A DNA stretch of 64,000 nt from Gymnothorax reevesii (Eukaryota > Chordata > Actinopteri > Anguilliformes > Muraenidae). The notes under the pieces are model-generated. The model searched no databases. It was not told where the DNA came from and worked only from the letters and a program-made list of their open reading frames with translations. Where the stretch lies: the NCBI GenBank assembly GCA_029721435.1, contig CM056587.1, forward strand, positions 14,207,667-14,271,666. Reading direction: 5' to 3'. Positions 26,460 to 59,045 of the stretch are shown here, piece by piece (position 1 is the first letter of the stretch; each line of letters opens with the position of its first letter). The translations under genes were made by a program, and so were the position numbers.

Positions 26460-29400
26460 GCTGCCATCTAAACTTCATTTTCAGGAACATCCTTCCATAT
26501 TTCACGGAGACAAACCGCATTCTGCACCTTACAAGACCATTGCTCAAGAGCACATGGGTGTCAAGCTGCCCCGCCTCATATCTATACCCGTCTCTCGTTG
26601 AAAATATGTGGTGCACTATAAATGCAAAATATTATAATGGAGACCTTGGACTGTTGAGCGTCTGAAATTTGATTTCAAACGAAAATGGGGAAAGAAATCT
26701 GCTTTCAAAACCACAGCATTTAATGTTCTTAGTATTAAAAAACATTTAGGAATGTTGTTAAAAGGGAAGGTGTTGTAAGACAACAACAGCAATTTTTAGG
26801 AATGCATTGCAGGCATCAAATTAAGAATGAGTAGAACACAAAAAAAACAAGTTGAATGTTTGAGACAATCTTGTCCTTCTATTGTTTTCAGTTGTATACA
26901 GGTCTAAAGGGATTTGAAAATAATTCCTCACTGTTTATATTTACATGTTACACACGGTCCCTTTTGGGATTGAGGCTTCACTGCTCTCACAACAGAGTAA
27001 AATTAAAGTTCCTATCTTCAGACACTGCACATCAATTCACCGCAGAAGCTGTAAATAATCTCTGCGTTCTTTAATGAGGATGGAGATGCACAGACATGGG
27101 ATCCATTCTATCCTACTGGCTATCGATTTCTGATCTGCGAAAAGATAGGAAATCTGCACTATAGGAGGCAAGTTATTCTCCAAAAAAAACCTCTGTAGAT
27201 TGTTACCACGGGAACAGCCAGAGAAGAATCAGTAATCTCATGCTGCAGAGGCACACACAGCTGAAACAATCATCCAAAAAGTCAAATCTAATGAATGCAG
27301 CACAGTCTGTGACCACTTGACAGTGCTGCAATTTTGACTTGGCTCTGAACTAAGGCAAACGTAATGGAAACAACACTGAAGTTAAAGAGTGAGCTGCCAG
27401 CTTTCATTTAGGGACGTAAAAATCCATTTTCTCTCATCTTTTTTGAAAGCCGTTTTTAACACGCCGACTATTCCGGAATGTACTAACTGCAATGCGTTTA
27501 TAATCAATGTATGTATAAATTCTGCTTCAGGAAATTTTCCATTAAAAAGTGCGAACCACAATCATGAAATATTTCAACAGGGCTGACAGTTTCTCCGTCT
27601 CTGTCAGTCATACACCATACGCTGACTTCTGTTCATGCAGGCCAATATCAGGCTGAAGAGATCGCACACACTCGTAGGATACATCAAATTAAACGAATTA
27701 TCGCCCTTGAGCTGAACATAGCTTTTTCCAATTTTTTTTTCTAATTATTTCAAATGAATAGCAAGAAAGTAAAAACTTACATATTTTTGCTGAAAACTCT
27801 CTCACTTTTGACAAGAGAATCAACATCAACCGTGTTGCAGACAGGAATTACGTTTCTGCGAGAACATCTTGCGCAAAGAACAGAGAAAAACTTGTTTATT
27901 TTGGTGGCTCCTGGCAGTATGAAAAACAAAATGTTAAGCTGACTGCTGTGTGCCCGATAAAAACACTTCTGAGTGCTTCGGATGACAGAAATTAAATTGT
28001 TTAAAACAGTTATGCCCCATTTCCACCTGCCAAGCGCTCCTGCTTTCATTTTGATCATTTGTCAAACAATGCTACAACGCCACAAATATGCGTTTAGCTC
28101 ATAATACAACTCCAGTGGATAAACATAGACCCATCAATCATAACAGGAAGAGAACGGTTAAATCAGTTCCTGTTCATTGATAGCAAACCCACTTGAACAG
28201 TTACAGTGAAAATTCTGCATTTTAGAGAAGCAGGTATTAGCATGAAGTATACACACAGAGAATATGTAAAGGCAGTGGTCAAATAATTTGAAACACTGCC
28301 ATAAATACCAGCATTATGACATATACATATATATATATATATTTTTTTTTTTTTTTCTTAAATTCTTAAGTGAATTTTAGAACTGTAGTTCTGTGGTTGT
28401 AAGTGACTATCCCAACTGTCCATCTTTCCCTCTCTGCAGGCTTTGTCTGGTGGCGACAGTTATTTTCTGTTGCAGCTCTGTAGTGAGTTGAGTGTTTGGC
28501 ATACACTGTTATAGTATACGATTCGGTTCTCCTTTCCTCTATGAATAAGATATTTTCTGTTTTTCTACCGACACACCTGAAATTCGGGCACCAACTTCAT
28601 TCCCTTTGGAACTCTGTTTTTATCCTGGTCTTGCTTTGACGAATTACCTAACAAAGTTCTGCTGGATAGACTTCTTTTAAACAGAAACATGCTCTGAATT
28701 GGCTTTCAAATGAATAGGAATCCCTGGTGTAGGTGCTTCTGTCATTGAGGTTGAGATTTAAAAGTTGAAACCATCTTACAGGGGTGGTTCTGATATTTTC
28801 TCCAGAATCTCCACCTCCTCTCTCATCTACTGCTAATGGAAACCATACAGAATGTATGGCGGCTCTGGTCCCCATTTTCCATGGTTCAGCCAGCAGAAAA
28901 AGAACAGCTACTCATAATCACAATTATTTCCACAGTATGTACATTTCAAAATTGATCTAGAATATCTCATGGGGCTGAAGTGATGTGTAATGGAAAATTC
29001 CACCTCAAAAATGAACCCTTGGTTGAGAAAAAAAAAACGGCTGCATGTATTTCACTGCAGCCTTAAAGATACTGAGAACCGAAGGACCATGGAGCTGAAT
29101 GCATATATTTCTTCTGTTTCAATTCAAAACAACAAGCAAAAGGTTAAATGCTGAAAAAGGTGACAAGTGCTTGCTAAATTTGTACACAAGTTCATGAGCC
29201 AAGAGAGCTGGGCGGTTTTGCCGAGCAAAATGTTGTATTAAGCAGCCAGCATGAAACAGCTGGGGAGCTTATGCAAGAGGATATGGGCATGTGTACCCAT
29301 ATGGAGTCCCAGACCATAAGGACCTGAAATCCACCGTGATCTCCCGCGAGATTTACCAGTGCCCCTCCCGAAAGAATAATATAAACAAAGCTTCACACCA

Positions 29401-30100
29401 GTAGGCCTATTTTTCTGTGGAACGGCATCATGTTATGTCACCGAAACTGCATCCCTTGCTGCTGACTATGTGGGATGAAAAACAGGCTATAAGATAAGCA
29501 AGCTTGCGCAATGAAGGAACTATCTTCGACCAAATACGCTTAGGCATGCACATTTATTATCCCATGGTGGAAGAATTTATTTGCGAGTGGACATGTAGCT
29601 GGGATACATTATAAAACCAGGTGTGAACAGCGCAAGGTCCTTTAAGGTTGCGTAGTACAGTTTCGCAGGCATGTGTAAGTAACGATAGATCAGATAGATC
29701 TACATAGATGCCAAGGTGGTGGACATCTCCAAATATCTTATTTCCAACCACTTTTGTTCAACCCTTGATGGTGAGGATGCAGGGACATTGCGGAGCAAAG
29801 CCATTCCACTTACTAACGATGCCAGTGGGCTCTACTCTACTGCATGTGCAATTCAGCGCTGGGGGCAGCATGTGCTTGATCAGGTCGAAGCACAATTATA
29901 ATGGATTTTCTGGGGCTCATACACCAAGACCCAGGCAGAGAGAGAGAGAGAGCCAGCAAAGTGTTTTTGTCGGACTTAACAATCTCAGCATTCCTGAGTT
30001 AACATCGCAAGCTTGCACATCCCGGTGCATTAACGCAGAGCAGAAAGGCTTTCAATGACAAGTCACTTTGTCTTGCTTCATCCCGCACTATATATAGACG
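26460..30100. other. no gene seen
   Basis: Non-coding. Contains a short (TA)n run followed by a T-run at 28323-28358 and a GA-run at 29938-29952. No family-supported frame. Confidence 0.5.
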
Positions 30101-31360
30101 GAGGGCAGTATTCCCGATACAGTAGCCTATCGCTGAGGATGAAATACGAAGTAGGACACCGGCAACACCGACTTCCTTTAGTAGCTCGCCGGTGAGAGCC
30201 GATTCCGAAACCGAGTAGCCTACCCCCTGAGCTTACGTCTCTCTCATAAATAAAATACGAAGAATAGTTCGTACGGGAACTTCGCGCTTAAATAAATTAC
30301 TTTCACTGCAAAAGACGAACAAATTATAGACTAACCCAAGAAGCGTGAGATGCCGTCTTAGATTTCAAAAGTATCTCACGTCTGAATTAGTGGACTAATT
30401 GATGACGATCTGCCGTAGAGTTTTAACCAATATCACAACGTATTAAGAGGGGGAAAAACACGAGCATCTTTTATAGTTAACTGCATTAAAACTAAAGCCC
30501 TCTGTCGCAAAGCAGCCACACAATTACGCTTGTTTACATTATACCTGCCTGCATTCAAATTGAAGACCCAAACCTTGCCGCACAACTTTTTAAGACACGA
30601 AGAGCCGTATCTGATCGATTTCCGCCGCGCAAATTTCAAGTCTTTTGAAAGTATAGCCTCGTCGATATTATAGCTATGCAGCTCCAGAGGGAAGCTTTCC
30701 ACACGCAGAGCCTGCACACTTACCCCATTTGTGCGGGCTGATTATAAACCGCGTCACTGCCATCAATAGTAATACACATGTCAAGCAAAACACAAACAAG
30801 GAATTGATTGGAAAACAACATCCAGTGAACGCTGCGCCCATCAATCCGGTGAGCACAGGACGCAGCGCATCTGTCACGCTGTATTACGAACGGATTTTAT
30901 ATTTCACAAAAATATCCAAATCCGCTTGGCAGCCCCAAGTTAAGACCAGTACAGTCAGTAGTTGTTTTCAATGTCACAATAACGTCGTGCGCATTGTTTT
31001 TATCGCCCTCTCACCTGTCACTGACACGGTCCGGAGAAGTTGCATGTAGTTTGTTATTTTCCCAGTAGCGGACGAGGCGTCTCTCCTCCACTTCGTGCGG
31101 AACGTATGACAGCGGCGTGCTCCACTCGGTTTAGTCTTGGTTCTCTTTACGCATGCTCATCCCGCGGCCTTAAGAGGCAACCTGAGCGCACACATGTCCT
31201 ACTTTCTCATCTTCACTCCACCAGCCGAGCTCTGGCGCGCTAGTTCTGTAGTCAGTGAGGAATTACACAGCCTTCTGCGCAAGTCACTCCGGCACACCTG
31301 CGAGCACAAACTCGGGGTCGGCAGCATTTTGGGGCAGATTTCCTAAAACAGATCGCCTTC
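30100..31360. promoter_or_regulatory. CpG-enriched segment, possible promoter
   Basis: CpG dinucleotides are clearly more frequent here (roughly 45 per kb by eye) than in the flanking DNA. Overlapping frames on both strands have no recognised protein. In mammals the neighbour on the 3' side of CWC22 is ZNF385B, but I found no ZNF385B exon here. Confidence 0.3.
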
Positions 31361-33780
31361 CACACCTTACTCACAAAGTAACGCCCTTTAATAACATTAG
31401 ATTTTTTTGTGACACTCATCTGGGGGTGCGAAGGAAGCTCGTAATTAAATAATGCTGTGGGCTCGTACCAGCTCTCCCACAAAGCTGCTGGCTGCAATGG
31501 GTCTATTTGGGGAGTCTAATTAAGTCAAAATTTAAAGTGCAGTAATGGTGCTTCAATACTGGACATGACTGCATTGGCTTTAATGGCAGTTTCGTGAAGG
31601 GTCGTTTTCCACTATGCCAGTGACTCATTCCCACATCCCTGCCACTTCTGTATATTTCCTCGTAATCTTGTTTCCTTACTTCGGAAGCCGCAGCTCCTGT
31701 CAGACTGTTTTAATGCATATTTTTGCCGCTCTGCATAATGAAACCTTTCGGAAGTAGGTCTGCAGCCTTAATTGCACGCTGCAGTCATGGTAACCCAGTA
31801 AAAGCTCTTTTTAGAGTGTAAATTAAGAGCCATGCAGGGCCAACCACACCCTGCCTGCAGCGAAGAACCACCCTCACCGTTTTCACCTTCCTAAGGTTCA
31901 CCAACTAACGTCCATGGTATGACACCCCCCCCCCAAAAAAAAAACATAAATAAATCAGTAAATACTATCCAATTAATTTTACAAATCTCTGCATCATCAA
32001 CACATGACCACATTCCCTAGTTGCATCCTCCCTAATTGAACCTTTCCAGGACAAAGTTGCGGGAAGTAGTCTTAGAACTGGGTGGGATTTAAATACAAAC
32101 TGACAGAACGGGGTAACGAGATAGAGGCGAGATGAAGCCCGCTAATTTAAGGAAATAGCAGAGCAGTGTCTCCGTCGGCAGGGAACTATCTTCTCGCTCA
32201 GGTGCGGAGTCATCCCCGAAACCTCCTCCACACCTCCCCAGCCCCCCGTTCCTGATACCCCGACCAAGGTCAGAGCCGATAGGAGAGCACTCTATTCATT
32301 AAGCCTCAGCAGGATACGACAGAGTGCAGGCAGCGACAATTCGCAAGGGCGACACAGTGACCGACCAACGGAGAGAAGGTGAGCGCTCCACCGAGTCTAC
32401 TCAAATTCACGTGATTTCCGAAAGAAAGAACAAGAAGGAAACAGCAAAGTCAAGTCAACATTAAAAGCGGGAAAATTGCGTGGACCAAAAAAACAAGCCT
32501 CACCAAGGAAAGCTGAGAAATGGCAGATTATTTTTAGACTCAAAGTTGTCAATTAGGCAATGGGCGTGAAAGGCAGCAGTTTGTCCCAGCAACAGAAATG
32601 ATCGCCTCACACCGAAGTGCCACATTCCTTCAACGTTTTTCTTTTTCCCTACTCCATTCTCCAGGGCACACAAGAAGGATTTGTTCCAGGTTTAGTTTTA
32701 ATGTCTCAGAGGTCAAAATAATTGTAGCCCCGGCAGGAAATCTAGGCCTGAAGGTATTTAAATTTCTCCCTATGCCAGCCTACTGCATTTTAGTCTCACC
32801 ACATACTGGAACACAGGAAGTTTTTTTTTTTCTGTCTCTAAAAGGTAAAAATATCCAAACACACTTATTTTAGGAAATACTGCCTCCGTCTTCCACACCG
32901 CGCAGAAAAAAACAGGAGGCATACTTGTGTTCCTTTTTGCTTTAAAAAAGTGTTTTTATTGCCGTTATCCGTACAATCATCTGCCTGAGATTTCAGGAAT
33001 GAGGAATCCTTCATTGAGTGGTGGTAAAATACTTTCAACTGAGAGGCTTCAGTTGGCTATCCTTCCCGTTATTTCACATGTTTCAGGTCAACAGAAAACA
33101 CACAGCAAAGGTGGACAGATGTGAAATTTAAAAAATAAATAATTAAGTCAGTTCATGACATTTGCGGACAGCCCCATGAGCCAGGAGCTCTCCGGCCGCC
33201 GCGTCTGGGATCTCAGATTCACCGGGGCGTGCAGATTCGCTGCTAGAAATAACGAGGGATGAACACTGCAAGCCAGCGTCAAAATGACAGGGCAGGCTCT
33301 GTGTCTGCGGTCCTTTCCAGGAGTTAAGCCTTTTTATACTCCATTACCCACAATGCGAGAGGATCTTTTTTAGCCTTCTTCGACTGCTACAGTTCAAGCC
33401 AGAAGCAAGCTGGACGACAACGCCTGCGCAAGTCACTCAAGTCACTCCCCGAGGATCGACCGAGGCCCAGCCGAACTCATACGGCGCGCCTGCATTTCAT
33501 TCGCAGGTACAGAACATATTTACTGAACGGCAGCGATTCTCTCATTTTAACTTCCCTTCCAAAAAAACATACACACACCGGTTTGTTATAATGAACACGT
33601 CCACATTTCAGAGGGCCAAGATCTTAAATCAATAACGCAGTTCCACTCACCTGGCCCATTTCCAAGGCTAATTCTAACCACAGAGGGACAATGCCTTGTC
33701 GACTCACAGCAGTTAAGACTCAGCAGTTTAAACCGTTTATCAAGTGCAGACATCAGAGTTTTGACTGAGCAGGGATCCTG
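31360..33780. other. no gene seen
   Basis: Non-coding. A C-run/A-run lies at 31925-31947 and a T-run near 32820. The stretch 33180-33500 is moderately CpG-rich. Confidence 0.45.
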
Positions 33781-33784
33781 TGAA

Positions 33785-33909
33785 TTTTCCTTGTAAATGT
33801 ATTAGTTGTAATAAACAAGTATTGGGTTCCAGTGATTTCTTTGTTTAAAACATACTTGTAAGATAAAGACAAGATCTTAGGGTGCGCAAAAACTTTTGAC
33901 TGGTAGTGT
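33785..33909. mobile_element. Tc1-like transposon end
   Basis: Ends in GCAAAAACTTTTGACTGGTA and GTGTA. This is the terminal motif of a common vertebrate Tc1-like family. The partner terminus was not found nearby, so it is a truncated copy. Confidence 0.6.
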
Positions 33910-36400
33910 AAGTCAATGAACACCTAGTGTCTCTGAGTGGCCAGACTGTCTTGACACCTGACTCTCAGGTAAGGGATTTATGGAAAACCAACAGTTCTTG
34001 GACTTCAAGGACGGCTCTTTGGGGACCAGCGGTCTAGAGTACACACTCTCTGCCCTCGAGACTGGATACTGAGCTTAGACTCTCAGTGGAGATCAGAGCA
34101 TCCACATTCTCTGCGGTATACACTGCCTGTGGATTTTATGCTCCGCCAAAATGGGCTGCCTGCTGAATTAAGATTGTAGACAGTTTAGACACTTCCAGAA
34201 ACTGCACCTAAGTTTAAAGTAAGACTTTAAAGACTTTAAGACTTTACTTTAGGTTCTCCAAAGTTCCATGGTTTGTTTCCCCTCAATATTACGTTGAGCA
34301 ATTTGAGTCCACAATGGATTTTAATCAGACTGAAGGAGAGCGAGGTCACAGGGTACGCACATCTGATCGACTGGCAGTGATCACAGGAGTTGACAGCGTA
34401 AATCTGGACCGCCGTTAAGGATTCCTCCGTACTGCTTGTGTTTCTTGTCATTTGAGGCTTGATCATCAGACCGAACGACACTGCTTGTAAGCGCATGAAT
34501 GGTTTAACACATCGAAGCTCAACATTACGCAGGCTAAAGTGCGCGCGCTTTAAATAATGAAGCCGTGCTGTCACTGAGCATGACATCCGCTTACTGCCAT
34601 TACTGAAACTTAATATTCTGATGGCGTTCTGTTCCTCACGTCCACTCATAGCATGACCTTTGTAAACGTGAATACATACAAAAAATGTACACTTAGCATG
34701 AAAGTACCTTAAGTACAGAAGTACTATAAGTAGCAATGTGCCAGTTCTGAAACTAAGAGCATTTGTAGCACATTTGGTTAAAAGATTAAGTCACTCATGT
34801 CGCCCAAGATCAAATGGCCAATAATGAAGAACCTGCGGTGGACCGCATCCGCATTCAGTTTGGTCTTAACCACGCTCAAATGGGTCTAAGACTGGGGCAG
34901 GCAACTTAATTAATGAGTAAAAGCAAGGTAGGTTTTGAAAAAAAGGCAAACTGCCCCCCTCATCTGAGCCCTCCTTCTGAAGCTACTCTGCCAGATGTGA
35001 GCAGGCACAGCCAGTGATGGAAGAAACTCAGGGAACAGAGAGCCTTGGGGAAAGACCATCCCATCAAAACATATCAAACTGATGAATCAGTCACATACAA
35101 TAAACATATTATATTGAATGTAAACAGTGAACACAGCTGCTGCTATTACTTACTCCTAGTATCGCAGCATCGGTAGTCCTGGCTAATTCGATTGACAATA
35201 GTTTAGCTTAATCTATGTCTTGCTGGCAAGCTAATAGCGCACTGCAACAGAAACAGTGAATATGAAACAAAACTAATAAAAACAAAGTCATCAATACTAT
35301 GCAGATTATTTGCATTGTTAGTTTAAAAAATTTAGTGCCTAATGTCAGCCAATGAAATAGCTGCAAGAAGATTCGTAGCTACCAAGGTTTTTTTTTTTTT
35401 TTTTTAGTTTATCAGCGATATGTATTGAGGGGCCCAAGTTTTGCAGTGGATTCACAACGTTACACATTGTTTCATGTATCAGAGGTTCGGCGGTTCGGCT
35501 GCGTACGCCATCGATCACGACAGTGGAACCTGACGCAGTCATCCTTCCGCTATCCCTGTGCTCCAGTCTGTAGTTTTCCAAGTGCTGCAGCCTCATCAGC
35601 TTCTAAACCACGCCTGGGAACATGCACAAAGGGCAGTAGCGATGCCCACTGAAAAGGTTCTGCTGAGGTCAGGCTTTCTTGGAGTCAGGAGACTTCAGAG
35701 CACAGAGGTTAGGAAGCAAAGAGGGTCCATCAGCACACAAAGGAACCACACAGGCCTGATTTTATCATAAGGCACCTGCATTAGATTGCTGGAGGATTAT
35801 GTTGACATTTTCGCCGAATGAAATAAAGTTGCCGATCCAAGCTTTAACACCCAGCCCGGCCTCAAGAACAGAGTCCATTTTCCTTCGAATTAAGGTCTTT
35901 CTCAGAAACAGAAAATAAATCCCCAGCAACTCCACTTGTGGAGAACACCCACAGAAAGATTTTAATGAAGTCCATCTTTAATTTGAGGAGCCAGGCCAGA
36001 CTGTACCCACAATCCCAGCTGTGCATGAGAAACTTCATTAATCAAAACCCAAGAAAATGCTGCAGCACATGGCAATGCAAGACCTCTTTAAGGCCAAATT
36101 AATCATTGCAGAGGTCACAAAAAACAAGCATGAAATATTCAGATCCCCCACCACAGGATGCCTGATATCTGGCTTGGAAACAAAATGAAGTGGAGAAATA
36201 AAACTATGAAAAGGCACATCTGTGCAATATAATGTTGCCATGTATTAAACAATGTCGTGAAATATTGAGTACTTTAGGAGTTCCGGCTGGGAAAAGAACA
36301 AGATGGCTGATATCTGGCCAAAAAGCAAAACACGGCGGAGGAATAGAGAGAAGGACAAACAGAAGAGTGAAAAGACATCTACACAAAAAGATGTATCCAT
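33910..36400. other. no gene seen
   Basis: Non-coding. The longest frame (34236-34736, minus, 166 codons) has no recognised motif, and its only start has no visible context. A T-run lies at 35387-35405. Confidence 0.5.
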
Positions 36401-36403
36401 ATA

Positions 36404-37239
36404 CACTAAAAATATAAAACGCCCCATGTCAAAATTTTGAGTTTTCATTAACATTAGCGTGATATGAAGCGAATCAAAATTTATTTTTGTTAATGAATAA
36501 TCTTCAGATCACCGTCCATTACATCTTGATATTAGCATCTGCAAAGGAGTGAAAATCCTTTGAACACGTTGGGGGTCAGGTTGAAGAAATTGAATGTTCA
36601 ATATCGTGTGTCCACCATTCGCGTCTCTCAGAGCAACACATCTCCTTCGCATGGAGTTGATCAGATTGTCTATCGTGGCCTGTGGAATGTTATTCCATTG
36701 TTCCCAGAGGGCCACACGGAGCTGGTGCACATTATCTGGAACCGGAACACAATTGCGGACACGTCAATCCAGAACATCCCAATGATGCGCAATTGGCGAC
36801 ATTTCTGGCGAATACGCAGGCCAGTCCAGAACTGGAATATGCTCTGCTTCAAGGAACTGCATGCAGACCGCTCTGGTGGACATCCCTGCATCCAGCATCC
36901 CAATGGCACGTCCCGCATGACCTGAGACATCTGAGGCATGATGACTTTTCACAAAATTTGACATTTTGGGGTGACCTTTTATTGTCCCCAGTATTAGGAG
37001 TGTCTGGGTACTGCTCACTCTGTCTGACCAGCGTCTGGAAATGCCACACCCATGTACTGAGTGAAATCACTGCATCACCGAGCAAATGCTCACTGATGGA
37101 GAGATGGATTAAAAAATGGTACACAAATCAAGAGAAATATCCCTATTGTACAATTAAAAGTCAGCATATTCTCACTTAGAGTAGCCAACTCCATGTGGCA
37201 TCAATATTTGACATGGGGCGTTTATATTTTTGTTCAGTG
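36404..37239 (-). pseudogene. internally deleted Tc1/mariner element
   Basis: The ends CACTAAAAATATAAAACGCC (left) and GGCGTTTATATTTTTGTTCA-GTG (right) are inverted copies flanked by TA on both sides. On the minus strand the N-terminal piece HAGRAIGMLDAGMSTRAV runs straight into the C-terminal piece CMQFLEAEHIPVLDWPAYSP and EMSPIAHHWDVLD, then continues out of frame to NIPQATIDNLINSMRRRCVA. The family transposase is about 340 residues, so its DDE core has been deleted. Stops and frameshifts add to this. It is an immobile or trans-dependent derivative. Confidence 0.92.
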
Positions 37240-37878
37240 TATTAAATTTTGTTGAGAAAAAAATAAACCGTTTACGACTTCTGGCCCAGAAAAGAAGCGT
37301 GATGGATGGAGACAGCCAGACTTGCGGAAGGACAGCACTCATCCCTGCATCCCCATCCACTTTGTGCTGGGGGATAAAAAGCCCGACAGTAATAACAAGG
37401 AAATAAAATGCACCTCACATAACAAAAAGGGTTTAATTTTGGTAATATCTGAGGTCAGGGGTGTGCACTCTTATGCAAAAACGTCTGACATGGCCCAAAA
37501 ACCAGCAATATGGTACGCCTTTCCACTGATAGCCTTAATAAGAAGAATAAACACTCAGCTGATGCAGAACACTGATCCAGAAGCAGCATCCTGTCACTTC
37601 TCAGGTAAGATTCGAGTCTCCTGCACTAGATAAACACAGCAGGGGAAAATTCATAATCTTTCAGGCTCCTCCTCACAAACTTGCAGCAAAAGGACCAGGG
37701 CCAGTTATGAAAAAGAACTTGAAGGAGCAGTGTCACAATTACTGCACATGCTCAGACCTTCCATCCCAAGAAAGTGAATGTGCGACCACAAGTCATAAGC
37801 TGATTTCATCCTTGCCAATCTATCTTCAATTTTCATTGTGTTAATATATTTTTAGTTAATCAGGCATTACGCTTAAGG

Positions 37879-38085
37879 CAGGGGTGTCTAAACTTGTCCA
37901 TAAAGGGCCAGTGTGGGTGCTGGTTTTTGTTCTAGCCAGCAGTGCTACAGCACCTGAATCCACTAATTAACTAATCAGGCGGTTCAATCAGGACCCTGCT
38001 GGGTAGAATCAAGTGTGTTAGTGCTGGGCTCTGACAAAAACCAGCACCCACACCGGCCCTTTCTGGATTAGATTGGACACCCCTG
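37879..38085. mobile_element. hAT-type MITE with perfect 8-bp target duplication
   Basis: Starts CAGGGGTGTC and ends GACACCCCTG. Inverted arms also pair GTGTGGGTGCTGGTTTTTGT with ACAAAAACCAGCACCCACAC. Directly flanking it are identical 8-bp GCTTAAGG copies at 37871-37878 and 38086-38093. At 207 bp without a coding frame, it is a non-autonomous hAT element. Confidence 0.93.
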
Positions 38086-38149
38086 GCTTAAGGAGTTTTA
38101 TATGGACATTTGAGGATTCAAAGCACTATTTTTGCGCTGTAACCGAATG

Positions 38150-38740
38150 ATGTGATAAAAGCAAGCTTGTTTGCCAACCTTAAATAAACATAGAAGAAGA
38201 ATCGCTCTTCCTTCTGGATATCTGCATAGCTAGCTCCATAGCATTGCTACGATGGCCATGAAGCTAACATTTGCTGACAATTGGGTTGGTCAAGTGATGA
38301 AGTTTCAAATGAAATAGCTAGCCAAGTAAACACTTAACCAATAAAATTTGCGTGTGAAATAAAATGTTATTGTGGGTATCCCCGTAGCTAGCAACATAGT
38401 GTAGCTACGATAGCTACGTAGCTAACAGTAGCCAACTATTTGGCTATTTGTCTGATGATTTTCTTAAATTCAGAAAACATTTAGCTTGCTGACAAGTAAG
38501 CAAACTTCACTACCAAATTCGCGCGTGAAATAGATTTTTTTTTTTGATATCTGTGTAGCAAACTACGTAGCCTAGCTGTTATAGCAAAGTAGAGAACGTG
38601 AGCAAGTAATTCCGCTGATTGCTTGATGATGCAATTTAAATGAAGCAAGTCAAATAGCAAGCTATTAGCTGACAGAACTTGTGTGACATGAAAGGCTATT
38701 GTGTAGATCTGCGTTCCTCTGCTACTTGAAATTCATGTTT
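38150..38740. repeat. degenerate tandem repeat of about 180 bp
   Basis: About three units. Each contains a GCGTGTGAAATAAAATGTTA-like stretch, ATATCTGTGTAGCTAGCTAC-like sequence, and TTTGTCTGATGATG followed by an AAATGAA motif. A separate relative of the same unit lies at 62490-62800. Confidence 0.68.
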
Positions 38741-38832
38741 TCACAGTTCTTAGCATGTGCAGTAATCATGACACGGCTCCTTTAAAATGGACCACAGAGG
38801 AAGAGAGATTGCACAGCCCAATACTGACAGCT

Positions 38833-38838
38833 TTTAAT
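38833..38838 (-). promoter_or_regulatory. possible cwc22 polyadenylation signal
   Basis: ATTAAA on the minus strand, 170 nt after the cwc22 stop. I saw no canonical AATAAA on the minus strand between it and the stop. The true cleavage site is not visible from sequence. Confidence 0.35.
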
Positions 38839-39007
38839 AAGAATGCCCACATGTCACCCAGTATAAGACCTTGTATAAGAAAACGTGAAGTTCAGGAGTG
38901 CAGAGAGCCATTTCTCCTTCCGAAGGGCATAAACGCTACTTGAAATGAGCTATCTCCTCCTCCTGGGGGAGGCATCTCGACTCCTCTCCTCGACACGACT
39001 GGAGTCT

Positions 39008-58786
<19,779 letters not shown>

Positions 58787-58854
58787 CTGATTGGAAAGAG
58801 AGTGGGGGTGAGGGGGGCATAAATGACAGACTGCTGACAGGACTACGCAGGGAC

Positions 58855-59045
58855 CAAAACTCTGAAGAGTACACACAGAGGGCAGACTGCTTGTGATGGA
58901 AACTGTGCAGTGAAGTGGACATCCGGAGGGCAAACTGCCCTTTATGAAAACAACGCCATGAAGAACATATAAGGAGGGCGTACTGTTTGTGAAGTGCACT
59001 GTGCAGTGAAGAGTACATAGTGAGAGCTGACTGCCTGTAGGGTAA
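58855..59045. repeat. minisatellite of about 56 bp
   Basis: About 3.5 units with AGAGTACACACAGAGGGCAG, ACTGCTTGTGATGGAAACTG and TGCAGTGAAG words. The minus-strand frame across it is an artefact of the repeat. Confidence 0.75.

Noticed and set aside
30100..33500. First exon of znf385b, expected near cwc22 from mammalian gene order
   Set aside because: I looked for its zinc-finger and N-terminal motifs on both strands and found none.
34236..34736. 166-codon minus-strand frame
   Set aside because: No recognised motif, low-complexity support or splice context; length alone is compatible with chance in 64 kb.
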